Shown here: positions 39,401-49,196 of the stretch, piece by piece
How the letters are laid out: every line of letters starts with the position of its first letter
Numbering within the stretch: the stretch's first letter is position 1
DNA from: Cyanoderma ruficeps
Lineage: Eukaryota > Chordata > Aves > Passeriformes > Timaliidae
Direction: 5' to 3'
Assembly: GCA_008694505.1 (NCBI GenBank)
Contig: VZDJ01007755.1
Coordinates: 16,100,599 to 16,164,598, forward strand
Length of the DNA: 64,000 nt
Position numbers and translations under genes: made by a program
The notes under the pieces: model-generated
Seen by the model: only the letters and a program-made list of their open reading frames with translations
Databases searched by the model: none
Told to the model about the DNA's origin: nothing

Positions 39401-39579
39401 ATGACCAGTATGATCTTCTGTAGAGTGTAATGCTTTCAACCATGATTGGGAAATATTAGTTCGTTTCTGCTAACCTCAAGGGTTTTTTGTTCCAGGCAAA
39501 TGAATTGCCAGCAGAACTAACAAAAAATGAACGCATCCTGCGACTTCTCCGTGCAAAGGAAAAGCAAAGGAAAAGCTAA
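12149..39579 (+). CDS. ANKRD29: ANKRD29, ankyrin repeat domain protein 29 (complete, 10 coding exons)
   Basis: The coding exons are 12149-12169, 17789-17899, 19614-19712, 21416-21514, 27704-27802, 30647-30745, 36477-36575, 37054-37149, 38182-38280 and 39496-39579. All junctions are GT-AG and all introns are phase 0. Joined, they give 301 codons plus TAA, which is the length I know for mammalian ANKRD29. The protein is almost entirely a solenoid of ankyrin repeats: a short N-cap (residues 1-7), about eight 32-37-residue repeats (8-274), and a basic C-terminal tail (275-301). Repeat hallmarks seen include the D/N-G-T-A-L starts, the G-H or G-Y turn (QQGHND, SQMGHSEV), and the LLL-GA-D endings. 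No signal peptide or membrane segment is evident, so a cytosolic protein-binding scaffold is inferred. Its cellular role is poorly characterised in any species. It starts in a CpG island and lies upstream of NPC1 on the same strand. Confidence 0.96.
12170..17788 (+). other. ANKRD29: ANKRD29 intron 1
   Basis: The intron is 5.6 kb. It carries the rest of the CpG island, an antisense CR1 fragment (13144-13755), and a strongly pyrimidine-biased stretch (about 13755-14640). Nothing else is recognised. Confidence 0.85.
13144..13755 (-). mobile_element. CR1 LINE fragment, 3' end with part of ORF2 (5'-truncated)
   Basis: Reading on the minus strand, an open stretch (about 13730-13380) encodes the C-terminal part of the CR1 ORF2 protein after the reverse-transcriptase core. 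Motifs such as ALVRPHLEY, VRGLEHLCYEDKLREL and LFRLEKRRLQGDL are visible. The 3' untranslated end reaches about 13144 with the CR1-typical GGTTGGAAGG tail (seen on + as its reverse context). The element lies antisense in ANKRD29 intron 1 and is truncated at its 5' end, as is usual for CR1. Confidence 0.92.
17789..17899 (+). CDS. ANKRD29: ANKRD29 coding exon 2 (residues 8-44)
   Basis: The exon is 111 nt, preceded by a long pyrimidine tract ending CACCAG and followed by donor GTATGC. It encodes KETPLANAAFWAARKGN..., with the first ankyrin helix pair and an RVDVDCKDS ending. It is longer than the later 99-nt exons because this repeat has an insertion before its end. Confidence 0.95.
17900..19613 (+). 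other. ANKRD29: ANKRD29 intron 2
   Basis: A 1.7-kb intron. No repeat or gene is recognised. Confidence 0.85.
19614..19712 (+). CDS. ANKRD29: ANKRD29 coding exon 3 (residues 45-77)
   Basis: The exon is 99 nt, flanked by CTCCCAG and GTAGGA. It encodes one ankyrin repeat, LGTTALMVASYYGH..., ending in GADINLQRE. The repeat starts with Leu where the other repeats have Asp, Asn or Ser before Gly. Confidence 0.95.
19713..21415 (+). other. ANKRD29: ANKRD29 intron 3
   Basis: A 1.7-kb intron. It contains the (TTCC)n repeat near its 3' end. Confidence 0.85.
21140..21216. repeat. (TTCC)n microsatellite with two N bases
   Basis: TTCC tandem units on the + strand are interrupted by NN at 21160-21161, so the true length is uncertain. 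It lies in ANKRD29 intron 3, about 200 bp before exon 4. Confidence 0.92.
21416..21514 (+). CDS. ANKRD29: ANKRD29 coding exon 4 (residues 78-110)
   Basis: The exon is 99 nt, flanked by TTTACAG and GTAAGA. It encodes a complete repeat, SGATSLFFAAQQGHNDVV..., ending in GASTEFKNK. Confidence 0.95.
21515..27703 (+). other. ANKRD29: ANKRD29 intron 4
   Basis: The largest ANKRD29 intron, at 6.2 kb. It holds a poly(T) tract and a 144-codon minus-strand open frame (23122-23556) of unknown meaning. No transposon is recognised. Confidence 0.85.
24868..24891. repeat. Poly(T) tract
   Basis: A T-run with one C lies in ANKRD29 intron 4. Confidence 0.8.
27704..27802 (+). CDS. ANKRD29: ANKRD29 coding exon 5 (residues 111-143)
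   Basis: The exon is 99 nt, flanked by TTCACAG and GTGAGT. It encodes the repeat DGGTALLAACQYGHAKVV..., ending in GANIHDQLY. Confidence 0.95.
27803..30646 (+). other. ANKRD29: ANKRD29 intron 5
   Basis: A 2.8-kb intron. No gene or repeat is recognised. Confidence 0.85.
30647..30745 (+). CDS. ANKRD29: ANKRD29 coding exon 6 (residues 144-176)
   Basis: The exon is 99 nt, flanked by TTCTTAG and GTATGG. It encodes the repeat DGASAIFLAAQGGYLDVI..., ending in GAKVNQPRQ. Confidence 0.95.
30746..36476 (+). other. ANKRD29: ANKRD29 intron 6
   Basis: A 5.7-kb intron with a CR1 3' fragment close to its start. The 33,000-33,670 stretch has overlapping open frames on both strands but no recognisable protein. 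Confidence 0.85.
30990..31124 (+). mobile_element. CR1 LINE 3'-terminal fragment
   Basis: The sequence contains CCCTGGAGGTTTTTAAAAGA, GGACTTGGCAGTGCTGGGTT and the terminal ATTCTATGATTCT octamer repeat of CR1. A short stretch between the GGGTT and GGTCTTTTCC motifs looks deleted or diverged. It lies in ANKRD29 intron 6, sense orientation. Confidence 0.88.
36477..36575 (+). CDS. ANKRD29: ANKRD29 coding exon 7 (residues 177-209)
   Basis: The exon is 99 nt, flanked by TTTGCAG and GTGAGT. It encodes the repeat DGTAPLWIASQMGHSEVV..., ending in GAERDAARD. It has more CpG than its intronic surroundings. Confidence 0.95.
37054..37149 (+). CDS. ANKRD29: ANKRD29 coding exon 8 (residues 210-241)
   Basis: The exon is 96 nt, one codon shorter than its siblings. 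It follows a T-run with the acceptor TAAAG, an A at -3 being less common, and ends at GTTAGT. It encodes DGTTALLKAAIKGYNNVI..., ending in SPTLGLLK, a repeat whose usual GAD ending is replaced. Confidence 0.95.
38182..38280 (+). CDS. ANKRD29: ANKRD29 coding exon 9 (residues 242-274)
   Basis: The exon is 99 nt, flanked by TTCCTAG and GTAGGT. It encodes the last full repeat, NGTSALHAAVLSGNVRTV..., ending in GADPCLRNK. Confidence 0.95.
38358..38406. repeat. A-rich (CAAA)n simple repeat
   Basis: CAAAAA/CAAA units lie in ANKRD29 intron 9, shortly after the exon 9 donor. Confidence 0.85.
39496..39579 (+). CDS. ANKRD29: ANKRD29 coding exon 10 (residues 275-301) and stop
   Basis: The exon follows acceptor TTCCAG and has 27 codons then TAA at 39577-39579. 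It encodes ANELPAELTKNERILRLLR and then a Lys/Arg-rich tail. This is the C-terminal capping half-repeat. Confidence 0.95.
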   Translation, partial: ANELPAELTKNERILRLLRAKEKQRKS

Positions 39580-39679
39580 TGCAGCCTATGGTAGATGCAG
39601 TTTGACAGAGATGTGCCCTGACCACGATAGCATGACAGTAATCCTAGGTTGGAACAGTTTGCAGAACTGATTAGCCTGT

Positions 39680-39930
39680 CCAGTACACGCTCCCTGAACG
39701 CACCGGGCCCTTCCCACAGGGTCGCCACGGGCTGGGACCTCCGCCCGGCATCGCTGAACGCTGGACCATGACCAGGGCAGGGGGTGGCCCAGGAGCCGCG
39801 ATTGCACCGTAGCCCTGCCTGTCCTCCAGGATCCCCCCAGTCCCAGCACCGACATTGCTCCCCATGCATCCTGGCACAGGCAACCCCCTCTGCTGCTTCA
39901 GACACCCGTCCCCACGCTGTCATGGCCACG
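39680..39930. other. CpG-rich patch in ANKRD29 3' UTR
   Basis: CpG dinucleotides rise sharply compared with the sequence on either side (for example CGCACCGGGCC, CCGCCCGGCATCGC). Short open frames on both strands here look like composition effects. Confidence 0.6.
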
Positions 39931-41383
39931 CCTGTAACAGTGTGGGTAGAGAGCACTCAGCCCTTGTGCCAGGATACCCCGACCTTGCAGCTGTTTGGAT
40001 TCAGTAGGTCCTGGAGCAGCCCCAAGACCCCCCTGCCCTGCCTTTGCTGGCAGTGACCATTCCTCTCCGCCTCCAAGTGCCACGTGAGACTAGAGGTGAG
40101 ATCCTGCCTGAGCCATCACAACAGCAAGAGCTCTACTGTCAGCCCAGGGCTGAGGCAACATTTTTATTACTACATGAAGCTGCATAAAAATGATCAAGAG
40201 TATTACAAATGATGCCAAAATCTACCAACCAAACAAAAAGCAAGGGGACGTCCTCTCAGTTGCATCATCTTGGTCTGCCAATCTGTCCAGCAACAGAAAC
40301 ACCGTGGAGCAGTTGATTTTGCGATGCCTACGCAGCTTATGAGGATCCTTCCCCAGCCTTATGCGCATTTTGGTGGGTAGAGGAGGACTGGTTGCTGAGC
40401 AAACCAACCATGCCCAAAAGGGTGTTTTTTCCACAGGTGCAAGTACATCAGAAACTCAGCTGTCAGGCACAACAAACTGCACAGATGCTACACAAGTGGT
40501 ATTTGTATGTTCTGCACCCAGATATGTGGCACTATGGTTTAGTACCCACAGCTACTATGCAAAGCCCTCATTCCCCAGGTCTGTGGCAGGAGCTAAGGGA
40601 GAAGAGCACAGTGTACAGGTGTTTCAACAGTTTGTGAGAGGGTTACACGTAGCCATACCTGAACAGGCCCACTAATTATTGCAGACATGGAAAATGAAGT
40701 CTGAACAGTAGTTTTGACCTTTGTTGTGGTTAAGATACTTAGACATGGTACTAGTGCCTGTGTGGGGAAGGCAGTGCAAATTGCAGGTGGTTTGTGAGGA
40801 GCTATGTTTTAACCATGTTGCTCTAAGACACCCCATTAAAACTCAGTCATTTCTGCAGTATAAACAGTATATACCATGTCTTGTTAGCCACAAAAGCATT
40901 AGAGATTAATTTGCAGTGAGTTGAGGTAAGCCAGTTCAAGTACATAAATCCAGGGACTTCACCGACTTTCAAACCTTGGCAAATTACTGAAGAATTGCTT
41001 TAAAAGTTGAAGACAAAGAAGATTGTAAGGACACAAAACAATCCTTGTTTAAGAAATGTCTGCCTAGGATTCAGCTGAACTGCTGCACTTTTGCTTTGGT
41101 GAGTTAAAAGGAAATCTGTAGGTGAACTAACACAAATGAATGTAGTTTATGTATTGCAAATTAGCCATATGAATTATCAAATTATAAAGTTATTCTTTTT
41201 GTGAGTAAGTTAGATAAGAAGTCAGTGTTCTGGTGAGGAGAACAGAACCAAGTGTACCTTTTCTTGCATGCTGGAATTCCTATTCAACTTCTATTCTGCA
41301 TTAAATAGGAAAGTTTTAAGTTTTCCAACAATGTAATAAGAAAAATTTATTTGTTTAAGTAATTTATGCTGCTTTATTTGTAA

Positions 41384-41389
41384 ATTAAA
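41384..41389 (+). promoter_or_regulatory. ANKRD29: Candidate ANKRD29 poly(A) signal ATTAAA
   Basis: ATTAAA lies in an AT-rich, TTTATTT-bearing context with a GT-rich element just downstream. Several other hexamers nearby compete. Confidence 0.3.
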
Positions 41390-42288
41390 ATAATGTTGTG
41401 CCTAACAGAAACTTGCAGATGAACTGGTACAGAACCAAAGAATTATGCAAGATGCTTAGAGGATGACTGCACCCAGGGTTAAGTTCTGCAAAAGACTAAA
41501 AAATACTGAGCATGCAGAAATCTCAAGAGCCTTATTGGGATCTTAAATTGCACAGCATTACAAGGGACTGCATTCTAATTTCTTTAACAAACAACACTGG
41601 AGAGGACGGGTTTACTTGGAGCCTCCAGTGGGTTGAAGATGAACATACTATTTTGGAGAACAGTAGAGGGACTCTGGGCAGCCTGGCATCAATTTTGAAC
41701 TTTCAGCCTAAATTTTCGACAAATCAAACTCTCAAGGTGAAAAGCCCTTTCATATTTGTAAAGGAGGTGAACAATCATTAGAAGGTCTTCAGTAGCTATG
41801 CAATAAATGCTCTTAATATCAGACAGGCTGTAATAATCACACAGTCCTCCTAAAAAACGTGGAAGCATCCATTGCTGGTGAGGGTCTCCTATTTTTTCCT
41901 GATAGCAGAGGATAGGAGAGAGGACAAGGCAAGCCAACAGTGATCCTGCAACAGCTGAAGTAAGGAAGCTGAGACAACAAATGCAGGTATCCAGTATCTA
42001 CAGGTGGCCCTTCCTTTCTGCCGGGTGTATTTTCTTGGGAGAGTTGTCTCGTTCCAAAAGGAGTAGTTACTCAGCAAAGAGCTTCTTCAACTATGCCTGT
42101 CCATGGGAAGATGTATGTCTGCTCCTCACCACTCAGAGTAGGACTTTCCAAGTCCTGTGTCCAGCTGTCTCTATGAATGGTCACTGCAGCTGGGGATCTC
42201 TTGAAACATGTGAAGAACACCTGGGTCCCTGTGTCCCATAGAGAGCATCTCCTGACCTTCTGAGAGGATGCAGTTACCAGGTCTTTCT

Positions 42289-42325
42289 GGTTTTTTTTTG
42301 GTTTTTTTTTTTTTTTNTTTTTTTA
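42289..42325. repeat. Poly(T) tract with one N
   Basis: A near-pure T run has an undetermined base at 42317. It could be a poly(A) tail of a minus-strand retrocopy, but no recognisable body is seen to its left on that strand. Confidence 0.8.
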
Positions 42326-43805
42326 ATGTGATCTTGTGTTATAATTAGTTTTTCTTATTTCTGAGCAACATTTGAAATATGGGGCTAGCACAGGTTGAAG
42401 GGAGAGATTTGTTGGTCTCTTTTTGCTCTTTTCAGTGCTGGCTGATACAAGACACAGGCTGTCTGGGGCGATCTGTCATGGAGAACTGGCACTGAAGTCT
42501 TTTGCTACCTGATTCAGGCTGAAGTTGAATCTAGCTTCAGCAAAGACACTATTCAACCAAAATGAGACTTCTGGCATGGAAACCTTCTATTTGGGAGTAT
42601 TTGTTTCATCTTGGAGCCTTTGGAGAGAGGGATGGTTTCAGTTTTGGGCTCCCTGTAACCCAAAGGTGCTTAAATATGCCTGTATATGGGCTCTAAAGTT
42701 GCAATACTGTTTATCACCATGCAATTAATGTTTTCACAAAAAACCTTAATAATTATTTGTATTGATGTAGCTGTTGTTATCTTTAAAGCGTTCCGTAAAT
42801 ACTGCTGTGGTTTGTTTGTTGTATTAAAATGGAAGCCCATTTTCCCTTGGTGGCTGAAGTGATTCACTAATATTGACAGTTGTTCTCTGTATAGTTCTGG
42901 TGGCTTTTGTGTAGGGTTTTCCAAGTGCTCGACAGACACTATTAGCTTGATAAGTTCCAAAATGCATTGCTGAGGTAAGCACGGAAGTAAATTATTTCAT
43001 TCACAGACCACCAGCTCTTCATCAGTTCACATCAACAGAAAAGAGTAAATTTAGACATTTAGATTTAGAAATTATGGGACACTAAACCAATTTCATACAT
43101 TACAGGATGAAGATAGATAAAATATAAAGGTGTGACATAGAACTGGGACAGAATAACACAACAAATGTTTCTGAGTTGGGTTTTGGGGTTTCTTTTCCCT
43201 TTCAAGTCATATATATCTCCATCTTAGACCCAAAAAGAATAAGCTCCACTAGCACACTGATTTCAGGTTTGCTTCTCTGCACATTCAGAGCCAGAGGCTC
43301 AGCCTGCTGTCCCCTCTACATTTATGCAGGTGCTATTAGCCTGGTGACTTCCCATCAGCTGCAAGTGAGTACAACGAATGTGCAATCAAGCAAAAGACCG
43401 CACCAATGAGACAAGGACAAAGCCTTTTTCTTTTATTTCACTAGTATCGAACCATTGTGTGCCACAGGAAAAGCCTGCAGGGTCTAGAGAGAAGTGACAT
43501 CCCAGCACAGACATAGTAGTGGTGGAGCTTCAGAGGTTCCAAAACACATGGAGCTCTTAATTTAGATTATCACTGCAGTGAAGTGTGCAGGGACATCTAT
43601 TCAGTAATGATACAAAAGGCAATATTGTTCCACTTGTACATGCTCTTCTTCTCCTGGAACAAAACCATCTCACTATTGATTCATCCACCTTTGTTTAGCT
43701 TAGAAGAGCTGAGAGGATTCGAGCATGAGATCAAACAGCTGCAGGTCATATTTAATGCACTTTACAATGACGATTATCTGCCTCAAAGTCAGAGGTAATT
43801 GCAAG

Positions 43806-43811
43806 AATAAT
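43806..43811. repeat. Target-site duplication, left copy
   Basis: AATAAT is directly abutting the TG end of the LTR. Confidence 0.85.
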
Positions 43812-44155
43812 TGCCCTAGATTCCCTCGCCCCTGCGGTCCAACCCAGCCTATGGATCACAGGGGGAAATCTGGGCTAGGACGAAGATAAAAGGCAAAAAG
43901 GTGCTCTTAAACCTCACGGGACACAGTCTCACAAGTTTAATGTAGAACTTACACCTTGGAGCCCATGATGGAAAAGAGCGAGAGACTCCCCGTGCGCAGA
44001 GTTTTAATCCCTAGGGAAAAAGGGGCGGGGGTGGGGGGGGTGTCTGTTGACCAATGGGGGCTGACCCAGGGGTAGGGGAGAGACGGGGTTTATGGGAAAG
44101 TACAACCCAGAAACACCCAGTGCAAAACGAACTAACTAATTAGTGTAATACAACA
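43812..44155 (-). mobile_element. Solo LTR of an endogenous retrovirus (344 bp, minus orientation)
   Basis: The element starts TG and ends CA, and is flanked by the perfect 6-bp direct repeat AATAAT (43806-43811 and 44156-44161), a target-site duplication. Read on the minus strand it has an ordered LTR layout: inverted CCAAT (44051-44055), a TATA-like TTAAAA (44002-44007), and an ATTAAA-type poly(A) signal (43936-43941). No gag, pol or env remnant lies on either side, so it is a solo LTR left by recombination. The 6-bp duplication suits an alpha/beta-retrovirus-like (ERVK-type) family. The family itself is not identified. Confidence 0.85.
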
Positions 44156-44161
44156 AATAAT
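44156..44161. repeat. Target-site duplication, right copy
   Basis: AATAAT is directly abutting the CA end of the LTR and is identical to the left copy. Confidence 0.85.
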
Positions 44162-47100
44162 TCACCCTTCCTTTTTTCAGCCAGTCTTAGTGACTATTGG
44201 AAAATCCACAAGTTAAGCAAATCTGGTGTCTCAGAAATTTCAGAACTGTAGTACAGAAAATGAGGTAGCACAAACCCCAGCCCATTTGTAAGTCATTTGA
44301 TATGAATACTGAACAGACATGAAATACAGCCCTTGTCTGGAAACATTGAGTCATTGGTATTAGAATTGTAGTGTTTGCTAGGGGCCTAACCAAAGGTGTA
44401 ACAAGGTTCTTTTTGCCAGCAACAAAAATTTTGCCAGCAACGGGATATTGTACTGCGCACCTGGGACTAAATGGAGTTGTGCCTTCTCACAGCAGCTCTG
44501 CTTTTGGCCCCTGGGAATGTCATGAGAGTTTCATACAGTTCTGAATTCCACCTTTTTTTTTTTGACCTGACCTTTTATTCATTTGATAAAGCATATATAA
44601 AATTATGGAACTCCATGTGAGACTAATATTCTACAACAGGAATGTTGCTTTACTAAAATACATTTTTCTATACCATTTCAACAAAAATATACTACTCAGA
44701 TAATCTTGTTCTGCATACTTCCATATTTCTTTGCTTTCTTCTGTATTCTACTCTTTTTACAATATCAGAATTATTTTCCTATTTACACAAAGACCACTTT
44801 TTTCTATTCCACTTGATTGATTAGACTGTTATTGTTTTCCAGGTCTTCACAGATGTGATAGCATTCACAAAAGAAAAAAAAAAAAAAAGAAAAAACGAAT
44901 GGTCTGGCTTGGGAAGAGGAAAATTTAATTTAGCAGAACATAACAAGGTTTATTTCAATGATCCAGACATCACTGACAAATTCCCCTTTACATTAATATC
45001 CATTAGGTCAGATCTCTCTGAAGGGAAGATTATAAAAAGTAATATAGGAAGCAAAGGAATAAGACAGTACTTTTAATTAGACAAACATGTCTTGGTGGTT
45101 CTGTTTTTCCTAGATGTAAAACTGGCCCTTACACTGATCTGACATATTTCAGCTAAAAAAAGTCAACACTCTGTTGATATGCTTATTATGGTGTGCAGTG
45201 GATTATGTGCATTATGAAAAGGAAAGTCTACACTGAAGCCTGTATTTTGACATATTTTGACTGTGTTTGACATCTCAGGCTTTTTGCCTTATTTCTACAA
45301 CTTTCTATTGTGATGAGTTACATTTTGAGTAGCTCATCATCAAAAATTCCTATGGCCATAACTCAATAAAGCATCTCACTCTATTCAGAGAATATAAAGG
45401 GAAAGTAGTGTGACTTGTTCATGGCCTAAATCACTACAAAGGATGATTTCTGGAAGTGAAAAGCTCCGCAATTTTGCACATGAAAGCATATCAAAACAAT
45501 ATCAAGAGGCTGAAACTAGACAAATTCAAACTTCAAGCTGTGGATTTTCAAGACTGAGTATAATTATTTCAGAAACAAATAGCTGAGATGGTTCCTTCAT
45601 CATTTGAGTTAAAAAAACCCCCAACAATTACTTTTCATCCTGAAAGATGTGTATCAGATGAAACATTTTGTGTTTGATGCAGCAATTGCTGGATGAAATT
45701 ATATGACATACAGGAACTAACATTATGGATCATAATAGTCCCTTTGATCTTAAAATATATGAATCAATACACTTTTTGTTTCACCTCCTCTGTGACTTAG
45801 AGAGATGCTAACTCTTATGGGATCAATAACAGGACCATATGCCTAGCAACTGTGGCGAGATAAAATCTGAGACACATCTAAGTTGCCTCTAGATAATCCA
45901 TTTTGCTCTCACAATGTTGAGAAGGCATTTTAACTGGACTAATGCTTTAATGTCCTGCTTTTAATGTCAAGTCAGTTGGTTCAAAACTGGCACCAGGGCT
46001 GTGTAGTTCCCTTTCCAGGGAACAAGGATCAGCAGAGTGATCTGCTGTTGGGGACCATAGCTGTTGGAGAATGTGCTGTTTGGGAACATAGCTAAGTGAG
46101 GAAGGAACATGGGACACAACTTTTTGCTATGGCAAATGGCTTAGATGCACAGATGGAGCATGACACTAACCTACAGTGCAGACCTGCAATTTTATATGGG
46201 TCACCCAGATATGTTCCTGTGCATTATATACATGCACATGTATGCATACATCCAGTATATGGATATAGGCTCTCATAATCCCCTTGGAAAAGTGATATCA
46301 CAACCTCATGATCTGCTTGCCTGGAATATATTGCATAAGAGGCAGAAGAATAATTCTGCTTTCTGAAGACTTCAAGGACAGTTTCTGCAGGTGGTACCTT
46401 GGCCATGCTGCTGCATCAGACCCTACTCATTAGGACAAACAGATACAAAACTGACAAAATGTCTTTGAATCAAAATCAGTCTGTTCCGCAGGTGAACTGT
46501 AGTTCAGAAACCCGTCTCCTGTTCTTTCTCACAAATCAGATTTTGGTAGTGCCCTTAGGCACTCCTCTGTGACAGTTCTGCCCATATTCTCCACTTGGAC
46601 AGCAAATTGTGGCAGCACGGTGCTATAAGGGCTCAGTAAACTGATGGTAATAGAAGCCATACTCAGCTGTTAGCAGGTCAAACTTCGAATCTGTCAGCAT
46701 TTCAGTGCTTATGCACAGCATCTGGCATGAGGACACACTGCACACATACGCTCACAGCAATAAGTGCAGACTGTCTGCAGACTCTGCTGCAATAATAAGC
46801 TGCACTTCGACAGTGTTTTCCTTCAACAGCTCAGAGGTTGATACCTGGTTTTGGAGCTCTTGGGCCACATATTGCCATGCAATTGGTACCTCTTTATGGA
46901 AGAGGAACTTGCAGTGACTAGGTTGGGACCTGTCCACTTAATCCAGCAAGTTTGTAGCAAAGCTGGAATAAACATTGAGTTGACTCCATTCAAGTCCCAA
47001 GCTTTTGCTAGAATGCAATAAATAACTTTACCTGGGTGTAATAAAAATGAACACGTCTCAATGACTTCAATGAGAAATGAAGAAAGGAAGTGATTTAAGG

Positions 47101-49196
47101 AGTGCCTATAGAACTGTTGAAGGTTAAATCAGGACACAGTGGCACAAGTTGGTGGAGCAAAATACACTAGGGCAGATAAAAAGATGATAAACAGACTTGA
47201 TTAAGCATCACCTGACACACTACTTGCATGTTTAAGTGAGTACTGGCAGCATCAGACACATTGCTCTCTGCCTCCTCACTCTGATTTGATGCCACATGGT
47301 TAATCTGAAGCCAAGAGCATCTGACCAAAACAACAGGTACATTGAGTTGCGTATAATTTAAAAGCCAAGCAGGCCTCCATAGCTGAGGGAAGCAGACAAA
47401 TGAGAGCTGATCAAAAGAATACCATTAGTTTATAACACCAAAAGGTTTGCTTAATACGAGCATTAATCTGGTTTAGCTGGAAAAGCAGTCTTGGAACAAG
47501 CTACAGTGGTTTTGTCTGAGTGAGTCTACAAAAAACCAGAGGTATGAGAAACTGGGTGAAACTTCTCACTCACCTGTTGCAGCTTGTCTGCACACAGATT
47601 GCAAGACATCCCCAAGGAGAACATCCTGCTTTCCCATGTGCTTGTGCAGGGTGTTGCTCCCCATAGCTCCCAGTCCTTGCAAGTGCCTCTGGGTGCTATT
47701 GCAATAGAAATAATACAGGCTCATTATAAATTATGGAGAATAAACAGCAATCGACATTTTAATTGATTTTGCTGCAAAACAGTCATGTACTGTGTTTCCA
47801 CTGGTAGGCACAGGTAACTCTACAGCCAGATTGCCATCTAGAAATTGCAAGGTCATTACCACTGGGTGTTCAGTTTCTGCTAGAAGTGGTAACACAGCTT
47901 TCATTTCTGCATTGAATAAAGGGATGGATACGCAGTAAAGCCTACACCTCTGCAGGCAACACTCCTGACTTTCCATCAAAAACACAGAACACAACAAAGT
48001 TATTTCACATGAGCTTTCCAGCAGGCAACTTTACACCATTCAGGGTATCCAGTGAGGGAAAGGGCTGATCTGACCCTAATGGAAAATTAAAGGACTTGTT
48101 CAATGAATTAGTAGCAGATTCTTCTTCCAGGCAGGAAAATTTTGTTTTGTATATGCTGCTGAGAACCAGAATAAGTTTGCTTATCTGGTTTCCCATAAAC
48201 CTTCCAAGTCCAGTTATGCATAATCCTAGGTTTAAAAGCGAACCTTATAAAACAAAACTTGATAAATGTCCTTCTGAAGGAGCAGGCAGGAATGGGAATG
48301 TTCTCTTTTGGGCCTTGTATCACAGACAACACAATGAGCTGTTGTCAGCATGTTGACCTGGGTTAACCTTAAGGTGGCACAATCAATAGTGCCAGCTTTC
48401 TCATTGATAACACTCATGCAATTGTGCTTAAATGCCCATGAGCTGCCAGGTATAGCTCTGCATCCTCATCCCCCAAATCTGGCATAGAATCATAACCAGT
48501 GGTTGCAGCAGGACTGAAGGCATACCCTGCTCTGTTCACATGGCTGCCAGGGTACAGAGGCCACATAAAAACAGATACTTGTTTGAGTTGCAGCATCTGC
48601 CATTGCACAAGATTTCAGTGTTTGTTAATTGGCCTTCATGCCTACACCATTTCAGCTTGCGAGTGCAAAAAGGCAACACTCTGAGGGATTGCACTGGAGT
48701 AACACTGTGAATTTAGTCAGCTATCTAGAGATATTTATAAGAGAGTTAGATAAATATTAAAATACTACCCCTTCTCTCTGTGCTGTAGGTGGTAGACAAG
48801 TGTGATGTTATGGACTTAATTATTTTCTCATGAGAATTGTTGTTGCAGTAGCTTCCCTCTTGCTTGTTCCACAACACTGTACATTGGTTCTCTCTCAGCT
48901 CTCATTTTTAAATCACATATTCACTATGTAATTTATAAAGAAAGAAAATACCATTTCCATTCAGTCAGTTTTGCTATCCTTCACTTTTTTTTCACAAGCT
49001 CTGAAACAAGGTTCTTGCATTTTTTTTACCTTGCAGCTATGCAAGCTATGCCCACTGAGTTCTCTGCTTAAATGGAGTGCCTGGAAAATGTGGCAACTAG
49101 TTCTCCTGCTTCTAAGATCACACTGCATGCTCCTGAATTAATTTATTATTTATGACATGAAAATTAAGACACTATATATCTTTAACTACTCTAGCT

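Larger units (their letters stand above)
36576..39495 (+). other. ANKRD29: ANKRD29 introns 7-9
   Basis: Introns of 478 bp (36576-37053), 1032 bp (37150-38181) and 1215 bp (38281-39495) separate exons 7 to 10. Only the (CAAA)n repeat in intron 9 stands out. Confidence 0.85.
39580..41400 (+). other. ANKRD29: ANKRD29 3' UTR (extent inferred)
   Basis: The sequence after the stop has no recognisable coding gene. It contains a CpG-rich patch at 39680-39930, then AT-rich DNA with ATTAAA hexamers at 40835-40840, 41300-41305 and 41384-41389. The last is followed by a GT-rich ATAATGTTGTG, so it is a reasonable poly(A) site. AATAAA at 41802-41807 is a further candidate. The true 3' end needs transcript data. 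Confidence 0.4.

Noticed and set aside
44872..44890. Poly(A) run as a possible retrocopy tail
   Set aside because: No recognisable processed pseudogene body or target-site duplication is seen upstream.
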